The notes under the pieces are model-generated. The model was not told the origin of the DNA. It did no database searches and saw only the letters and a program-made list of their open reading frames with translations. From Schizochytrium sp. CCTCC M209059 (Eukaryota; Sar; Bigyra; Thraustochytrida; Thraustochytriidae): 64,000 nucleotides of DNA. This document shows positions 27,490 to 37,214 of the stretch, one piece after another; the first letter of the stretch is position 1; the number at the start of each line of letters is the position of its first letter. The DNA lies in the NCBI GenBank assembly GCA_000818945.1, contig KN805392.1:471520-535519 (forward strand). Reading direction: 5' to 3'. The position numbers and the translations under genes are program-made.

Positions 27490-30012
27490 ATGGAGAGCGT
27501 GGGCGCGCGCGTGAAGGTGCGGCTCCTGCGCGGGGCGCGCGCCAGCGACGGAGATGATGATGGCGGCGGCGGCGGCGGCGGCGGCAGCGACAACTCCGCT
27601 GCGCGGCCTGCCGGCAAGAAGCGGCGACGCGGCGAGGGGAAACCCGAGGACGCGCGCGGCGTGCAGACGCAGTGGCTGCGCGGGAGCGTCGAGGCCTTCC
27701 GGCCCACGACGGGAAAGCACCTTGTGGTCATGGACATTGTCTACGGAAGGTGCGTCCGAGGAAACGTGGTCATGACCGAGGCAGGCCTCATGAACGACGA
27801 GGCGGAGGACAACGCCTCGGGCCCCGCGCCAAGCAAAGAAACCTACCGACAAGAATGGCTCGATCGTCGCGCAATCCTCATTGTCCCCTGTGCAGTGCGA
27901 AGCGCTGGCGTGCTCTGCCAGCCGTGGGCGCGCTGCGTCTACTTTGACGCCTGCCTCTGCAACGAAGCGAGCCCGCTCATGGGCTCCAGGACCGACTGGC
28001 CCGCGGGTGGCCTCGAAAGTGCTTCAGATCCCATCTCCCGCTGCTTGCGCTGGGCCATGTGGGTCGATCTCGCCGCGCTCGTCGCTGCAGGCCTGGTGCA
28101 GCGCATCGAAGGCCTTCCTCTGGTGTGCGTCTGCCGCATGCCGCAGCTACCGGACAAGGACCCGGCCGCAGCTGGCGAACCCACGGTGCGCTGCGTACGC
28201 TGCGCGCAGCACTACCATATAGACTGCGTTATTGACCGCGATGCCGAGATGTCAGACCCTCTGCGCGGACCGGAAAAGTCCTCGCCTCCGTCCCCTGCTG
28301 CGTCAACGCCGAATGAAGGCGCTGCGGTAGCTGCTGCTGCTGCTGCTGCAGAGAGGGCCTCCCGACGCGGCTCCGACGATGAGCATGAAACACATTCCAG
28401 CGCGCACGGCAGGGGCCAACTTGTGCATAGATGGATGTGTCCGTTTTGTAAGGCGCACGACATGGCACGAATGCCAGATCAAAACCATGGGCCAGATGAT
28501 AAGGATGCTGCGACGGCACATTTGCGCACGCCGCCGCCACTGAGTTTAGAGACCGTATGCGAATGGAGATACTGGAACGTACCATTGAGTCAAGGTGGCA
28601 AGGTGGCCGACGACCTTCCTGTCCCCCGGGGCGAATGGGTGTACTCTGTGCGACATTTACGGCATCTCTGCGGCGCGGAACGCAAACATTTTGAACGGCT
28701 TGAATTGAACGCAATAGCTGCGCAGCCGCATCACCGCTGCACACGTCGAGGGGTCGAGGTGTTGCCGTATGGAAAGGGCGCAGTGGATCACGAAGCGAAG
28801 CGCAAGCGGATCCTCATCGGTGATGCGGGACGCAACTTTCCCTGCACTACAGGAGGCACCGCGCGCCTCTTGACAGCGCAGACGTGGCCTCCCGCTCCGA
28901 CCGAGCGACGGTCGGGTCGTTGGAAGCCTGCCGGGGAGGGTCGCATGGAGAATATCATGCGACGTATGGCCTGTGAAACGCTTCAGGCTCTGGAAGGAGC
29001 GGATCCCCCTGCGCGAATTGCCGCGGCGCCTTCTGGCAAGCTGGTCATGCACAGCCCTCGCGGTGGCTACCTCGGGGAACGCAAGGTCCATCTTGAGGTC
29101 GAATTTAGCGCCGGTGCCTTCTCCGCAGCGCCCCCCCTGGGGAACCACGAGGGTGGCATCACGGCTGACGGCACGCGCTATGTGCGCAAACAAGTTGGCG
29201 CCAAGGGAACGCCTTCGTATACATGCGCACGCGTGCGTCCTCGCTCGGAGGCAGACCGTCGTCGAAGTGCTGCAAGGCCGTGCTCCCTCGTTGGCTTTGC
29301 AAACCCCGAGAGCGCTCCAATTCCAGCGCTTTACCGATCTGAGAAGCCATCGGCGCGAGCGCGTGACGCCGCCGCGGCTGCCGCGAGGCCTGGGGCCGTG
29401 CGTGCAGCCTCGAGTACGGCGGCTCTCGCGACTGCGTCGTCGCTCGCAGGTCAGGGGCGCGCGTCCAAAACCAAAATGCCAGGCGGGTCTGACCCAGGGA
29501 GTAAACGTCGCTTGCAGCTGCGGGGCGTGGCTGAGGTGCTGAGCGCGGATCTGAGCACCAAGCACCTGACGTTGGGCCGGGAGAAACGCCTGCGCTTCGG
29601 CAAAAGCCCAATTCATGCATGGGGCGTTTTCGCGGAGGAGCCTCTGGGCGCCAACGAGTTTGTTATTGAATACAAGGGCGAGCTGATTCGGCCCGTTCTC
29701 ACGGATCTGCGCGAGAAGCAGTACGAGGCACGGGGCGTGCCAGATTACATGTTTCGTATAGATGCAGATGTGGTCGTGGACGCGACGCTGCGAGGGTCGC
29801 TGGCGCGGTTCATCAACCATAGCTGCGATCCGAATTGCTTTACAAGCATCATCAATCATAAGGGAACGCGCAAGATTGTTATCTACGCCAAGCGGGCCAT
29901 CGAACCTGGCGAAGAGCTCTCTTACGATTACAAGTTCCCGATTGAGAAAGATCCCGCGCTTAAGGTGCCTTGTTTTTGCGGGGCGCCAAATTGTCGCGGA
30001 ACGATGAATTGA
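27490..30012 (+). CDS. SET1/trithorax-type histone H3K4 methyltransferase with split PHD finger
   Basis: 840 residues from ATG 27490; the longer open frame upstream is UTR-like. The N terminus has a Tudor/PWWP-like stretch (VGARVKVRLL..WLRGSVEAFRP). About residues 210-318 form a C4HC3 PHD-like finger (VCVCRM, CVRCAQHYHIDC, WMCPFC) interrupted before its last Cys pair by a roughly 75-residue low-complexity insert with an Ala run. The C terminus (about 700-840) is a complete SET domain: SPIHAWGVFA, RFINHSCDPNC, ELSYDYKFP, and a post-SET CFCGAPNCRGTMN ending the protein. That arrangement is typical of SET1/MLL (KMT2) enzymes, the catalytic subunit of COMPASS. No RRM or FYR domain was recognised, so this is a compact version. 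Activity predicted: H3K4 methylation in the nucleus. Confidence 0.9.
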   Translation: MESVGARVKVRLLRGARASDGDDDGGGGGGGGSDNSAARPAGKKRRRGEGKPEDARGVQTQWLRGSVEAFRPTTGKHLVVMDIVYGRCVRGNVVMTEAGLMNDEAEDNASGPAPSKETYRQEWLDRRAILIVPCAVRSAGVLCQPWARCVYFDACLCNEASPLMGSRTDWPAGGLESASDPISRCLRWAMWVDLAALVAAGLVQRIEGLPLVCVCRMPQLPDKDPAAAGEPTVRCVRCAQHYHIDCVIDRDAEMSDPLRGPEKSSPPSPAASTPNEGAAVAAAAAAAERASRRGSDDEHETHSSAHGRGQLVHRWMCPFCKAHDMARMPDQNHGPDDKDAATAHLRTPPPLSLETVCEWRYWNVPLSQGGKVADDLPVPRGEWVYSVRHLRHLCGAERKHFERLELNAIAAQPHHRCTRRGVEVLPYGKGAVDHEAKRKRILIGDAGRNFPCTTGGTARLLTAQTWPPAPTERRSGRWKPAGEGRMENIMRRMACETLQALEGADPPARIAAAPSGKLVMHSPRGGYLGERKVHLEVEFSAGAFSAAPPLGNHEGGITADGTRYVRKQVGAKGTPSYTCARVRPRSEADRRRSAARPCSLVGFANPESAPIPALYRSEKPSARARDAAAAAARPGAVRAASSTAALATASSLAGQGRASKTKMPGGSDPGSKRRLQLRGVAEVLSADLSTKHLTLGREKRLRFGKSPIHAWGVFAEEPLGANEFVIEYKGELIRPVLTDLREKQYEARGVPDYMFRIDADVVVDATLRGSLARFINHSCDPNCFTSIINHKGTRKIVIYAKRAIEPGEELSYDYKFPIEKDPALKVPCFCGAPNCRGTMN

Positions 30013-30640
30013 CTCGCGAGGCAACGCTTCCGGAATGGCGAAGAATATGCCGAGCGTGACAGCCTTATACAGGCCAAAGGTACTCGACTAAAGAAGAATG
30101 CGATATTGAAAACGAAAATGTAACGAGGTTCCCAGAGGTCTTGCGATGGTTTGTTTCATCGCTTGTGGAGCTCCTTCGTTGCGGGGAGTGGAGTGAAGTA
30201 TCACTTTCTGGCTTGGACAAGGTTTGGAAAGGAAAGATGAAAACGAAAACTAATTTTGCGTGGGGTACTTATACCAATCATTCAAGACAAGAGGCGTGTG
30301 TCAAGCAAGAGGCAGCAGGGCAACCCAACGCGAAGGGAAGCGCAGCGCTGCGCAGCCTAGCCCGGCTGCTTGTTTGCTTGACTTTGTGCTGCTGTTATTG
30401 GTTTGCTATTATTTTCCCACCTTGGGTGCGCGAGTTCTCTTTGAAACGAAAAAGAGAAAGGCACAGTGATTTTTGCAACCAGTCTGATCGACGGACTGAC
30501 CGCGACACTTCGTGCATTCCATATGATACCGCGCCCTTTGAAAAGTGGAAAAGAAAACTTGCCCTTCCGGCAACTTGCATATTCCGTGTAGTCTGGTTGT
30601 TGTGAGCTTTATGTGCAATTGGCATCCTCCTCTAGCTAGC
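30013..30640. other. Convergent 3' interval between SET and NF-YB genes
   Basis: A 630-bp stretch where both genes end. Only short ORFs without domain features. Confidence 0.5.
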
Positions 30641-31123
30641 CTACTTGGGCGCTGACGGGGGCATGCCATGGGCGCCGGCAGGCGGTTGACCAACACCAGG
30701 ACCGCCAACACCGGGCATGCCCATACCGTGCGAGGCGCCCATGGCGCCAGCACCGATGCCAGAGGGCGCTGCGACTGGCGCCGGGGTCTCCTTGGCTTCA
30801 GGTCCACCCTTGTCGCCCTTGACGGACTCCCGGTACCTCGCCAAGTAGACCTTGAGCGGCTCAACGTAGTTATCAAAGCCGAGCGTGGACATTGCCCAAA
30901 GAACGTCGTCGCCGGTGATGGTTTTTCGCTTTTCCTGCTGCACCTTGTCGCTCGCTTCGCTTGTGATAAAGGAGATGAATTCGCTCACGCACTCCTGGAC
31001 CGTTTCCTTGGCGTCCTTGGCGATCTTGGCGTTGGGCGGCAACGACTTCTTCATGATGCGGCTGATGTTGGCGATTGGCAGATACCGGTCCTGCTCGCGG
31101 ACCTCCTGCTGGTCGTCCGCCAT
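30641..31123 (-). CDS. NFYB: NF-YB/HAP3 subunit of the CCAAT-binding factor
   Basis: 160 residues from ATG 31123. The histone-fold domain (about residues 10-103) is near the eukaryotic consensus: REQDRYLPIANISRIMKK, then AKETVQECVSEFISF, TSEASDKVQQEKRKTI, GDDVLWAM and YLARYRE. It dimerises with NF-YC, and with NF-YA binds CCAAT boxes in promoters. The C-terminal 50 residues are Gly/Pro/Ala/Met-rich and probably disordered. No introns. The 5' flank has TCTG repeats (31219-31250). Confidence 0.96.
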   Translation of the reverse strand: MADDQQEVREQDRYLPIANISRIMKKSLPPNAKIAKDAKETVQECVSEFISFITSEASDKVQQEKRKTITGDDVLWAMSTLGFDNYVEPLKVYLARYRESVKGDKGGPEAKETPAPVAAPSGIGAGAMGASHGMGMPGVGGPGVGQPPAGAHGMPPSAPK

Positions 31124-31496
31124 GGTGAGAGGCGTCGCGCGCCCGCCTCGCGTCGCCTGCTGCGACGCCGAGGGCCGCCGCCTGTGCGTCTCCGCGCTCC
31201 CGCGCGGGGTTGCTTTCCGGTCTGTCTGTCTGTCTGTCTGTCTGTGTCTGTCTGCCCAAGTCTCCCCTGTGCGTGCGTGCCAGTCGCTGTCGCTGACAGG
31301 TCAGGAGCGTTCGGAGGTTCTGGAACCTCTGGATTCTTGGGGTCTTTCAGACGGTCTATGCGTTGCAGAACTTTCATAGCAGCTGGCATCTTAAGAAGGA
31401 GGCCGGACGAGTTACGCGCGGCAGCGCGTGAAGCGGAAAGACAAGGGAGAGCCCGAGGTTGCGTTGCGTCGATCAGAAGGAAGATACTACTGCCGA

Positions 31497-32372
31497 ATGG
31501 CGGACGCTTTTTACAGCGAGCTTCGCGTGGACTCCAGCGAGCACCTCCTACTCATCACTGAACCTTTGCTGACCTCCAAAACCAACCGTGAGCGCACAAT
31601 TCGAATCATGTTCGAAACGTTCAGCATTCCAGCATTTTATATAGTCTCTCAACTGAGACTCTCTCTCATTTCAACGGGACGCGCGACGGAATGTGTACTT
31701 GAGTCAGGTGCTGGCTTGACCCAAGTGGGCACCGTTCGGGAATTTTACCCGATTCTTCACGCCTGGCAAGGGGTCGATATCGCTGGCCGTCAGCTTACAG
31801 ATTATACAAAAAGAGTCCTCGAGGAAGGTAGTTTCAGGGCGATGACGAGGGTCGACGTGAGGGTCGTTGTCCAGATCAAAGAGAAGCATGGCTACGCGGC
31901 GCAGAAGCTCGAGGAGGGTACGCAACTTGGCGGAAAGAACTTCGATCTTCCGGACGGTAACTGCCTGTACATTGGGAATGATCAATGCTCCCGTTTTGCA
32001 GAACCGCTCTTTCAACCTCACCTCATCGGAAGATTAAACGACGTTGGTGTCCATAGAATGTTTTTCCAGAGTATTACAGAATGTGACGCTGACATTCGCA
32101 AAGAGATGTACGAAAACATCGTCCTGGCAGGTGGGTCGACTCTGTTCGAGGATTTTGGTGATCGTCTCAAGAGCGAGTTGTTCGATTTTGTTGAGACTTA
32201 GTTCCGTGACATGAAAGTCATCGCGCTCAGTGGACGAAAGTATCTTGCTTGGAATGGCGGCGCCATCTTAGCATCATTCCCTACTTTTCGCTCCACCACT
32301 ATCACGAGGCAAGAGTTTCATGTCATGGAGTCTGGTCCTTCAATTGTTCACCGCAAGTGTTTTTACTGTTAG
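31497..32372 (+). pseudogene. Actin-family pseudogene, 5'-truncated with an in-frame TAG
   Basis: The frame aligns with actin from FYSELRV (actin about residue 90) to the C terminus: EPLLTSKTNRE..IMFETFSIPAFY, AGRQLTDY, NIVLAGGSTLFEDF. A TAG at 32199-32201 interrupts it. The same frame then continues with actin's C-terminal part (ERKY-like GRKYLAWNGGAILASF, ending SGPSIVHRKCFYC) to a TAG at 32370. The first about 90 residues with the DNGS phosphate loop are absent, and the LDSGDG loop reads LESGAG, so ATP binding would be lost. The frame is otherwise intact over 290 codons, suggesting recent decay or, less likely, stop readthrough. It lies upstream of an intact actin-like gene on the same strand. 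Confidence 0.85.
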
Positions 32373-33467
32373 TAGATCAGGGCTTCCAACATGAGCCGCC
32401 GACGGCGAGCGATATATTTTCTAACTTCTAGGAACAATATTTTCGTGATATTCCTCCTCGCCTGGCGGATGCTCTGCCGCGGGTTATACCGCATGTCATT
32501 CCGCTTGTTTCCCGCGCTAATAGCTTCACCGAGCCATCGGAGCCACGGGGGGGAAGAGGAAGAAAGCAGGGAGAATTGATTAGAGGAGGGTATGTGTGTG
32601 TGGAATCTCCGCAGCCAGGAAAGTGCAGCCGGAGAACGATTAAAACAATATGTCTCCCTTTCACTGGCAGTAAGCTCCCGCGACAGAGGTGTTCTGTCGA
32701 ACCTACATACATGCGCCGGCGCAGCGTCTGCGCGCTAGACGCTCGCCGCCTGCTTTTCTGCCTTCCTCCAGTGCGTGGCCGCGGCGTCCCCTCACCTAGC
32801 CCTCTTCTCTAAACGCAGGGTTCACGGCTACTTCTTAGCCGTCGTGCGGATCGATTTACGCAGGGCCGGGGAGGGGGGTTGTCGCTGTTGGGCACGGCAA
32901 ATCGAGCGCAGGGTGTTTTGCGCGACCCGCGGCAATGTTGACGAGGGGTGGAAGCGTGGCATGATTCACGCGTTTGCCTCCGACCAAGATTACGCTGACG
33001 AGGCGTATCCAGCTGCGGTTCAAGGTGATTATCCTTCATGCGCGCGCTCATTTTTCGCGCATTCAATAATTCATTCATTCATTCGTTCTCCAGCTGCGGC
33101 TGTGGGTGCGGCTCCCCTCAGCGGGCGTAGGTACAGAGAGCGTAGAGGAGACACATATGTTGCACCCCATCACCGCAGCTACGCCACACTGTAGACCCTC
33201 GCCTTAACGTTTCCGACTCGCGAATGGGAACCGCAGTCTCACTAGACTCGGACGCGCGGCCACAAGCACGACTTTTTGGAGGCAGCAAACCCGAAAGTCG
33301 GGCTTCTCCTTTCGGCCCCGGGGAGAAAAGGGCAGAGAAGAGGAAGAGGGAGAAGACGCGAGCAAGCAAGCAAGCAAGCAAGCAAGCGAGAGACAGCCCA
33401 GAAGCGTCGCGTAGGTCAACGAGCCAGGCAATCATTGCCAGGCAGTAAGACAGGCACTCAGGCCACC
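32373..33467. other. Intergenic between actin pseudogene and actin-like gene
   Basis: Contains AGCA repeats (33361-33387) and no supported gene. Confidence 0.5.
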
Positions 33468-35024
33468 ATGAGGGACATCAAGGAAAGATGCATGCCGAAG
33501 AGCGGCTCCAGCTCAAGATCTGATGAGAAAGCGAGTTCGAGGGACAATGCGTGGGACAACACCAATGCCGCACAAGGTACCTCCTCAGCGAAGACTCCTC
33601 TGCGTTCTACGTGGATAAACCGAACAGCAGGGAATGCTATTTCTCGGGCGAGAAGATTCCTCACGCCAGGACGCGCTCTCCCGCTTGCGTCAGGCCCCCC
33701 AGGTCAAGACGATATTGTGTCCTCCATGAGCTCGCAGGAATCATACGACGAGTTTGATGACCAAGACTCCGACGTCGAATCGCAGGACGAAAGGTTGTTC
33801 TCAGCTTCGATTGGCCAGGAACGCATATCTGTGCAAAAATCTCTACGAGCATTTCTGAGAATCAACAACAACATTGTGTCGACACGCTCATCGCGTTCCT
33901 CGCGAGATGTGCTGTTCAGAGGCCAGGCTCTCGTGATCGACAATGGCTCCAGCATCTGCAGAGCCGGCTTCAGCGACGAATCCGCCCCTCGCGCCGTCTT
34001 TCCCTCCGTTGTCGGCCACCCAAAGAGGCGTGGAGGTGTATTTGGGACGCAGCGAAGGGACACCTATGTCGGTAGTGAGGCTCAAACCAAGCGCAGTATT
34101 CTCACGCTCAGAGATCCTATCGAGTACGGCATCGTGACACACTGGGAAGACATGGAGCGCGTTTGGCAATACACGTTTTACGACGAGCTCCGCGTTGCCC
34201 CAGAAGACTTTCACGTCCTCCTCACTGAGGCGCCTTTGAACCCGAAGGCCAATCGCGAGCATATGACGGCGATCATGTTCGAGACGTTTAAGGTTTCGGC
34301 CATGTACGTTACCATTAACGCCGTGCTCGCGCTCTTCGCCACGGGACGCACGACTGGTGTCGTTCTTGACTCGGGAGATGGTGCCACGCATGCTGTGCCC
34401 ATCTACGAAGGCTCAGCTCTCCTCACTGATGTAGTTTCTACCAAAGTTGCCGGCCACAACCTTACAGAGTACATGGCCATGCTTCTCGGCGAGCGCGGTC
34501 ATTTGATAAATACAAAAGCCGAGCGCGAATCTGTCCGTGAAGCGAAGGAGAAACTTTGTTATGTCGCCTACGACTTTGACGCTGAAGAGCGTGTCACCGC
34601 CGGCTCCCCGTTCCTCGAGATGTCTCATGGATCGATTACCATCAGCAGCGAGCGTTTTCAATGCCCGGAGGCCTTGTTCCAGCCATCGTTGATTGGTGAC
34701 AACAGGACTCATGGCGTCCACCACGCAATCTATCGTGCGATTATGAGCTGCGATTCTGAATTTCGCAACGAACTCTTCGCTAACATCGTCTTGTCAGGGG
34801 GTTCCACGATGTTCAAGGGTTTTCCTGCACGTCTCGAGAAGGAGTTGATCATCCTCGCGCCCGAAACGACGGAAGTTAATGTTATCGCTTTGCCCAAGCG
34901 AGACTACTCGGCCTGGATTGGCGGCACTCAACTTGCCTCGCTTCCCGAGTTCCAGCAAATGTGGATTTCTAAGCAGGAATATTACGATGCTGGCCCTTGC
35001 GTCGTCCACACCAAGTGTTTCTAG
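33468..35024 (+). CDS. Divergent actin with about 150-residue N-terminal extension
   Basis: 518 residues from ATG 33468, in an optimal GCCACCATGA context. Residues 1-150 are a Ser/Asp/Arg-rich, probably disordered extension (SSMSSQESYDEFDDQDSD). Residues about 154-518 form a full actin fold with both phosphate loops (VIDNGSSICRAGF, VLDSGDGATHAVPIYEG), the adenine-site GGSTMFKGF, SAWIGGTQLASL and the terminal CVVHTKCF. Many substitutions relative to canonical actin (GSALLTDVVSTKVAGHNLTEYM) mark it as a diverged paralogue, not the main cytoplasmic actin. It is closest to conventional actin and does not look like a standard Arp. It probably binds ATP; polymerisation cannot be judged. The truncated pseudogene upstream is its nearest neighbour. 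Confidence 0.9.
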   Translation: MRDIKERCMPKSGSSSRSDEKASSRDNAWDNTNAAQGTSSAKTPLRSTWINRTAGNAISRARRFLTPGRALPLASGPPGQDDIVSSMSSQESYDEFDDQDSDVESQDERLFSASIGQERISVQKSLRAFLRINNNIVSTRSSRSSRDVLFRGQALVIDNGSSICRAGFSDESAPRAVFPSVVGHPKRRGGVFGTQRRDTYVGSEAQTKRSILTLRDPIEYGIVTHWEDMERVWQYTFYDELRVAPEDFHVLLTEAPLNPKANREHMTAIMFETFKVSAMYVTINAVLALFATGRTTGVVLDSGDGATHAVPIYEGSALLTDVVSTKVAGHNLTEYMAMLLGERGHLINTKAERESVREAKEKLCYVAYDFDAEERVTAGSPFLEMSHGSITISSERFQCPEALFQPSLIGDNRTHGVHHAIYRAIMSCDSEFRNELFANIVLSGGSTMFKGFPARLEKELIILAPETTEVNVIALPKRDYSAWIGGTQLASLPEFQQMWISKQEYYDAGPCVVHTKCF

Positions 35025-35519
35025 GTCGCCTTCTGTAACAGCGCCTTTATCAATGACAATTAATCATCTGTGTATTAGGCCTATATGTGGTTGAGTTGTC
35101 GCTCCCTAGCTAGCTAGCTAGCTGTGCGGCGAATGCAAGGGATGTGGTCGTCAACGTACCGGAACATTCCGATTGAAACACGCGCTTTCAACGATTTTAA
35201 GTTGCCAGCTGACTCGTATTCAACGTTCGATTGGCGGTTGCTTAAAGACGCAAAGGAGAGTCCAGCCGCGTTGTTGGGCCTCACAGGCTTTTTTGCCTGA
35301 CTGACACCGTACGGTTTGTGCCGGTGGATTGTTTCACTTTTCGTTTTCGCAAGCCAGCTGAGAACTCGAGTACATTTTGAGAATCAATTACTTCAGACAG
35401 GAATACCCATGTGCTTCGCTTCGTGCGTCCGGACTGCTCAAAAACATTTCAAATTCCATGTCCGTAAAGCGTCAAAGAGGGTCAGATGAATTTGTTCCGG
35501 TAAATTTCATAAAGAAAAA
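35025..35519. other. Convergent 3' interval between actin-like and transporter genes
   Basis: Includes a TAGC run (35107-35123). No gene seen. Confidence 0.5.
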
Positions 35520-37055
35520 CTACTTGGTCCAGCTGATGATGTTCTTGGTGAGCGAAGTGAGACTAATGAGCGTAATGGCGACCGCCAGCACAACAGCAAC
35601 AACGCGTTCCGTTTGATACATCCCGCTGGGCGCCGCACGCATGAGGAACATGGCGGGGAGCACAAAGCAAATGATTGGATTGGACGTGGAACCAAGCACA
35701 GTGAAGACCATACTAATGTCGCTGATCATGATGGCTGGCAAGAGAGCGGCAATGACCATGCCGAGCGAAATGCCAACGTGAAGGTAGAGCGGCGCCGTCT
35801 TGGGATCAATGTCGTCGTCGCCGATGAGAGAAAAGACGTTGCCGCGAAAGGCGTGGACGAAGAGTGGAATAGCGAGAATGACGGAGAGCGACATGCCGAC
35901 GGCGCCAAGGAGCGCGGACTCATTGCGATGAAAGTCGTTGGAGAGGAAATTGCCCTCGCTCTCCGCAAGCTGAGTCTTAAAGGTGAGGTACGCAAAGGAG
36001 CCAATGATGGCGTAAAGCACGAGAGCGAGACCGAGGGCACGGCTCACGACCTTGGTCATGCGGCGACGCGTGGGCTTGTTGAGCTCGAGGAAGATGGGCA
36101 ACACGTTGGGATGGCACGTGTACGAGTAGACGACGATGGGAAGCGTCGCAAGCAAGCGATCAATTCCAAAGTTGGCCAGCACGATGGGGTCCGACTCGAC
36201 GGCTTTCTCCCAAAAGCATTCGACAACCTGGTAGTCCTCACTGCGCGGCGACACGACGTGGGCGTGGTGGCCGCAAAAGTCAAAGTAGGTAACCATAACG
36301 ACGATGGCCAGGTAGCAGGAGCAGGCCACGCCAATGAGCGACGAGTAGCGGAGCGCTCCCATTGTGCGCAAGAGGCAAAGGGGCACGACGATGAGCAGGG
36401 TCGTGACGAGCATGACCGTCTTTTGCTGTAGAATCTTGCTCTCGTAGTCGTCGAAGATGGTCTGCAGCGTGCGCGAGATCATGCTGCCGCTGGCGACAAT
36501 GTAGCTGATCGAGGTACCGTAGAGGTTGAGGAGGAGCATGATTTGCGCAAAGAGACTGGTGCGCGGACCGTAGAGATGCTCGGCGATGGCCTTGTACGAC
36601 TTGACGCCGGTGAGATCTGAGGAGATGACGAGGATCTTGAGCGAGAAGAACGCCATGAAAGCTCCGCCCGTGAAGAGGGCGAGGCCGAGGAGCAGTCCAA
36701 CCCTCTCAATGGCGTAGGGGACCGAGAGTGTGCCGGCGCCGCAGACGGCGACAACGAGCGTAAAGACGCTGCCCTTGATGGACCCGGCCTTGAAGCGCTT
36801 CTTGAAGAAGAGCACGGGCGACCGGGTGAACGGGGTCGCCATCACGTCGCCATCGTAGTCGTCTACGTCGTCTTCATCGTCGTCGTTGTACACGGACTCG
36901 TGCTGGCGGGCCTGCTCCTGCTCGCGCAGCTGCTGCTCGCGCAGCTGCTGGTAGTCAAAGTCGTTCCCGTTGGCCACGAGTCCGCGCCGCAGCGAGTCAT
37001 CGTTCCCGCCCTCCAGCGCCTCCTCCGCCGACCCGCTCCGCGTGCGCGCGGGCAT
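35520..37055 (-). CDS. Amino-acid transporter, AAAP/SLC38-like
   Basis: 511 residues from ATG 37055. A charged cytosolic N-terminal region of about 80 residues (QLREQQLREQ repeats, then an Asp/Glu run YNDDDEDDVDDYDGD) precedes eleven hydrophobic segments. The first, KGSVFTLVVAVCGAGTLSVPYA, carries the G-x-G-x-L-x-x-P signature of the AAAP superfamily. Others include TLPIVVYSYTCHPNVLPI and STSNPIICFVLPAMF, both typical of SLC38/AVT-type carriers. It probably moves neutral amino acids with H+ or Na+ at the plasma or vacuolar membrane. Substrate cannot be assigned. The 5' flank contains an assembly gap. Confidence 0.88.
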   Translation of the reverse strand: MPARTRSGSAEEALEGGNDDSLRRGLVANGNDFDYQQLREQQLREQEQARQHESVYNDDDEDDVDDYDGDVMATPFTRSPVLFFKKRFKAGSIKGSVFTLVVAVCGAGTLSVPYAIERVGLLLGLALFTGGAFMAFFSLKILVISSDLTGVKSYKAIAEHLYGPRTSLFAQIMLLLNLYGTSISYIVASGSMISRTLQTIFDDYESKILQQKTVMLVTTLLIVVPLCLLRTMGALRYSSLIGVACSCYLAIVVMVTYFDFCGHHAHVVSPRSEDYQVVECFWEKAVESDPIVLANFGIDRLLATLPIVVYSYTCHPNVLPIFLELNKPTRRRMTKVVSRALGLALVLYAIIGSFAYLTFKTQLAESEGNFLSNDFHRNESALLGAVGMSLSVILAIPLFVHAFRGNVFSLIGDDDIDPKTAPLYLHVGISLGMVIAALLPAIMISDISMVFTVLGSTSNPIICFVLPAMFLMRAAPSGMYQTERVVAVVLAVAITLISLTSLTKNIISWTK

Positions 37056-37178
37056 CGTCCCTCGGCCCACCTGCCTCGCGTCCTGGGCCGCGCGCGCACA
37101 GCCTCAGCCGCTCCAGCCGGCCGCGCAGAGCGATCCCGCTCCGGGTGGCCAACGCCGTCCACGATGGATGGCGCCGCC

Positions 37179-37214
37179 NNNNNNNNNNNNNNNNNNNNNN
37201 NNNNNNNNNNNNNN
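37179..37214. other. Assembly gap (36 N)
   Basis: Unknown bases in the 5' flank of the amino-acid transporter. Confidence 0.99.

Noticed and set aside
35613..36431. 272-codon plus-strand ORF opposite the amino-acid transporter
   Set aside because: Antisense shadow rich in His/Asp/Glu/Gly; the minus frame has the eleven membrane segments.
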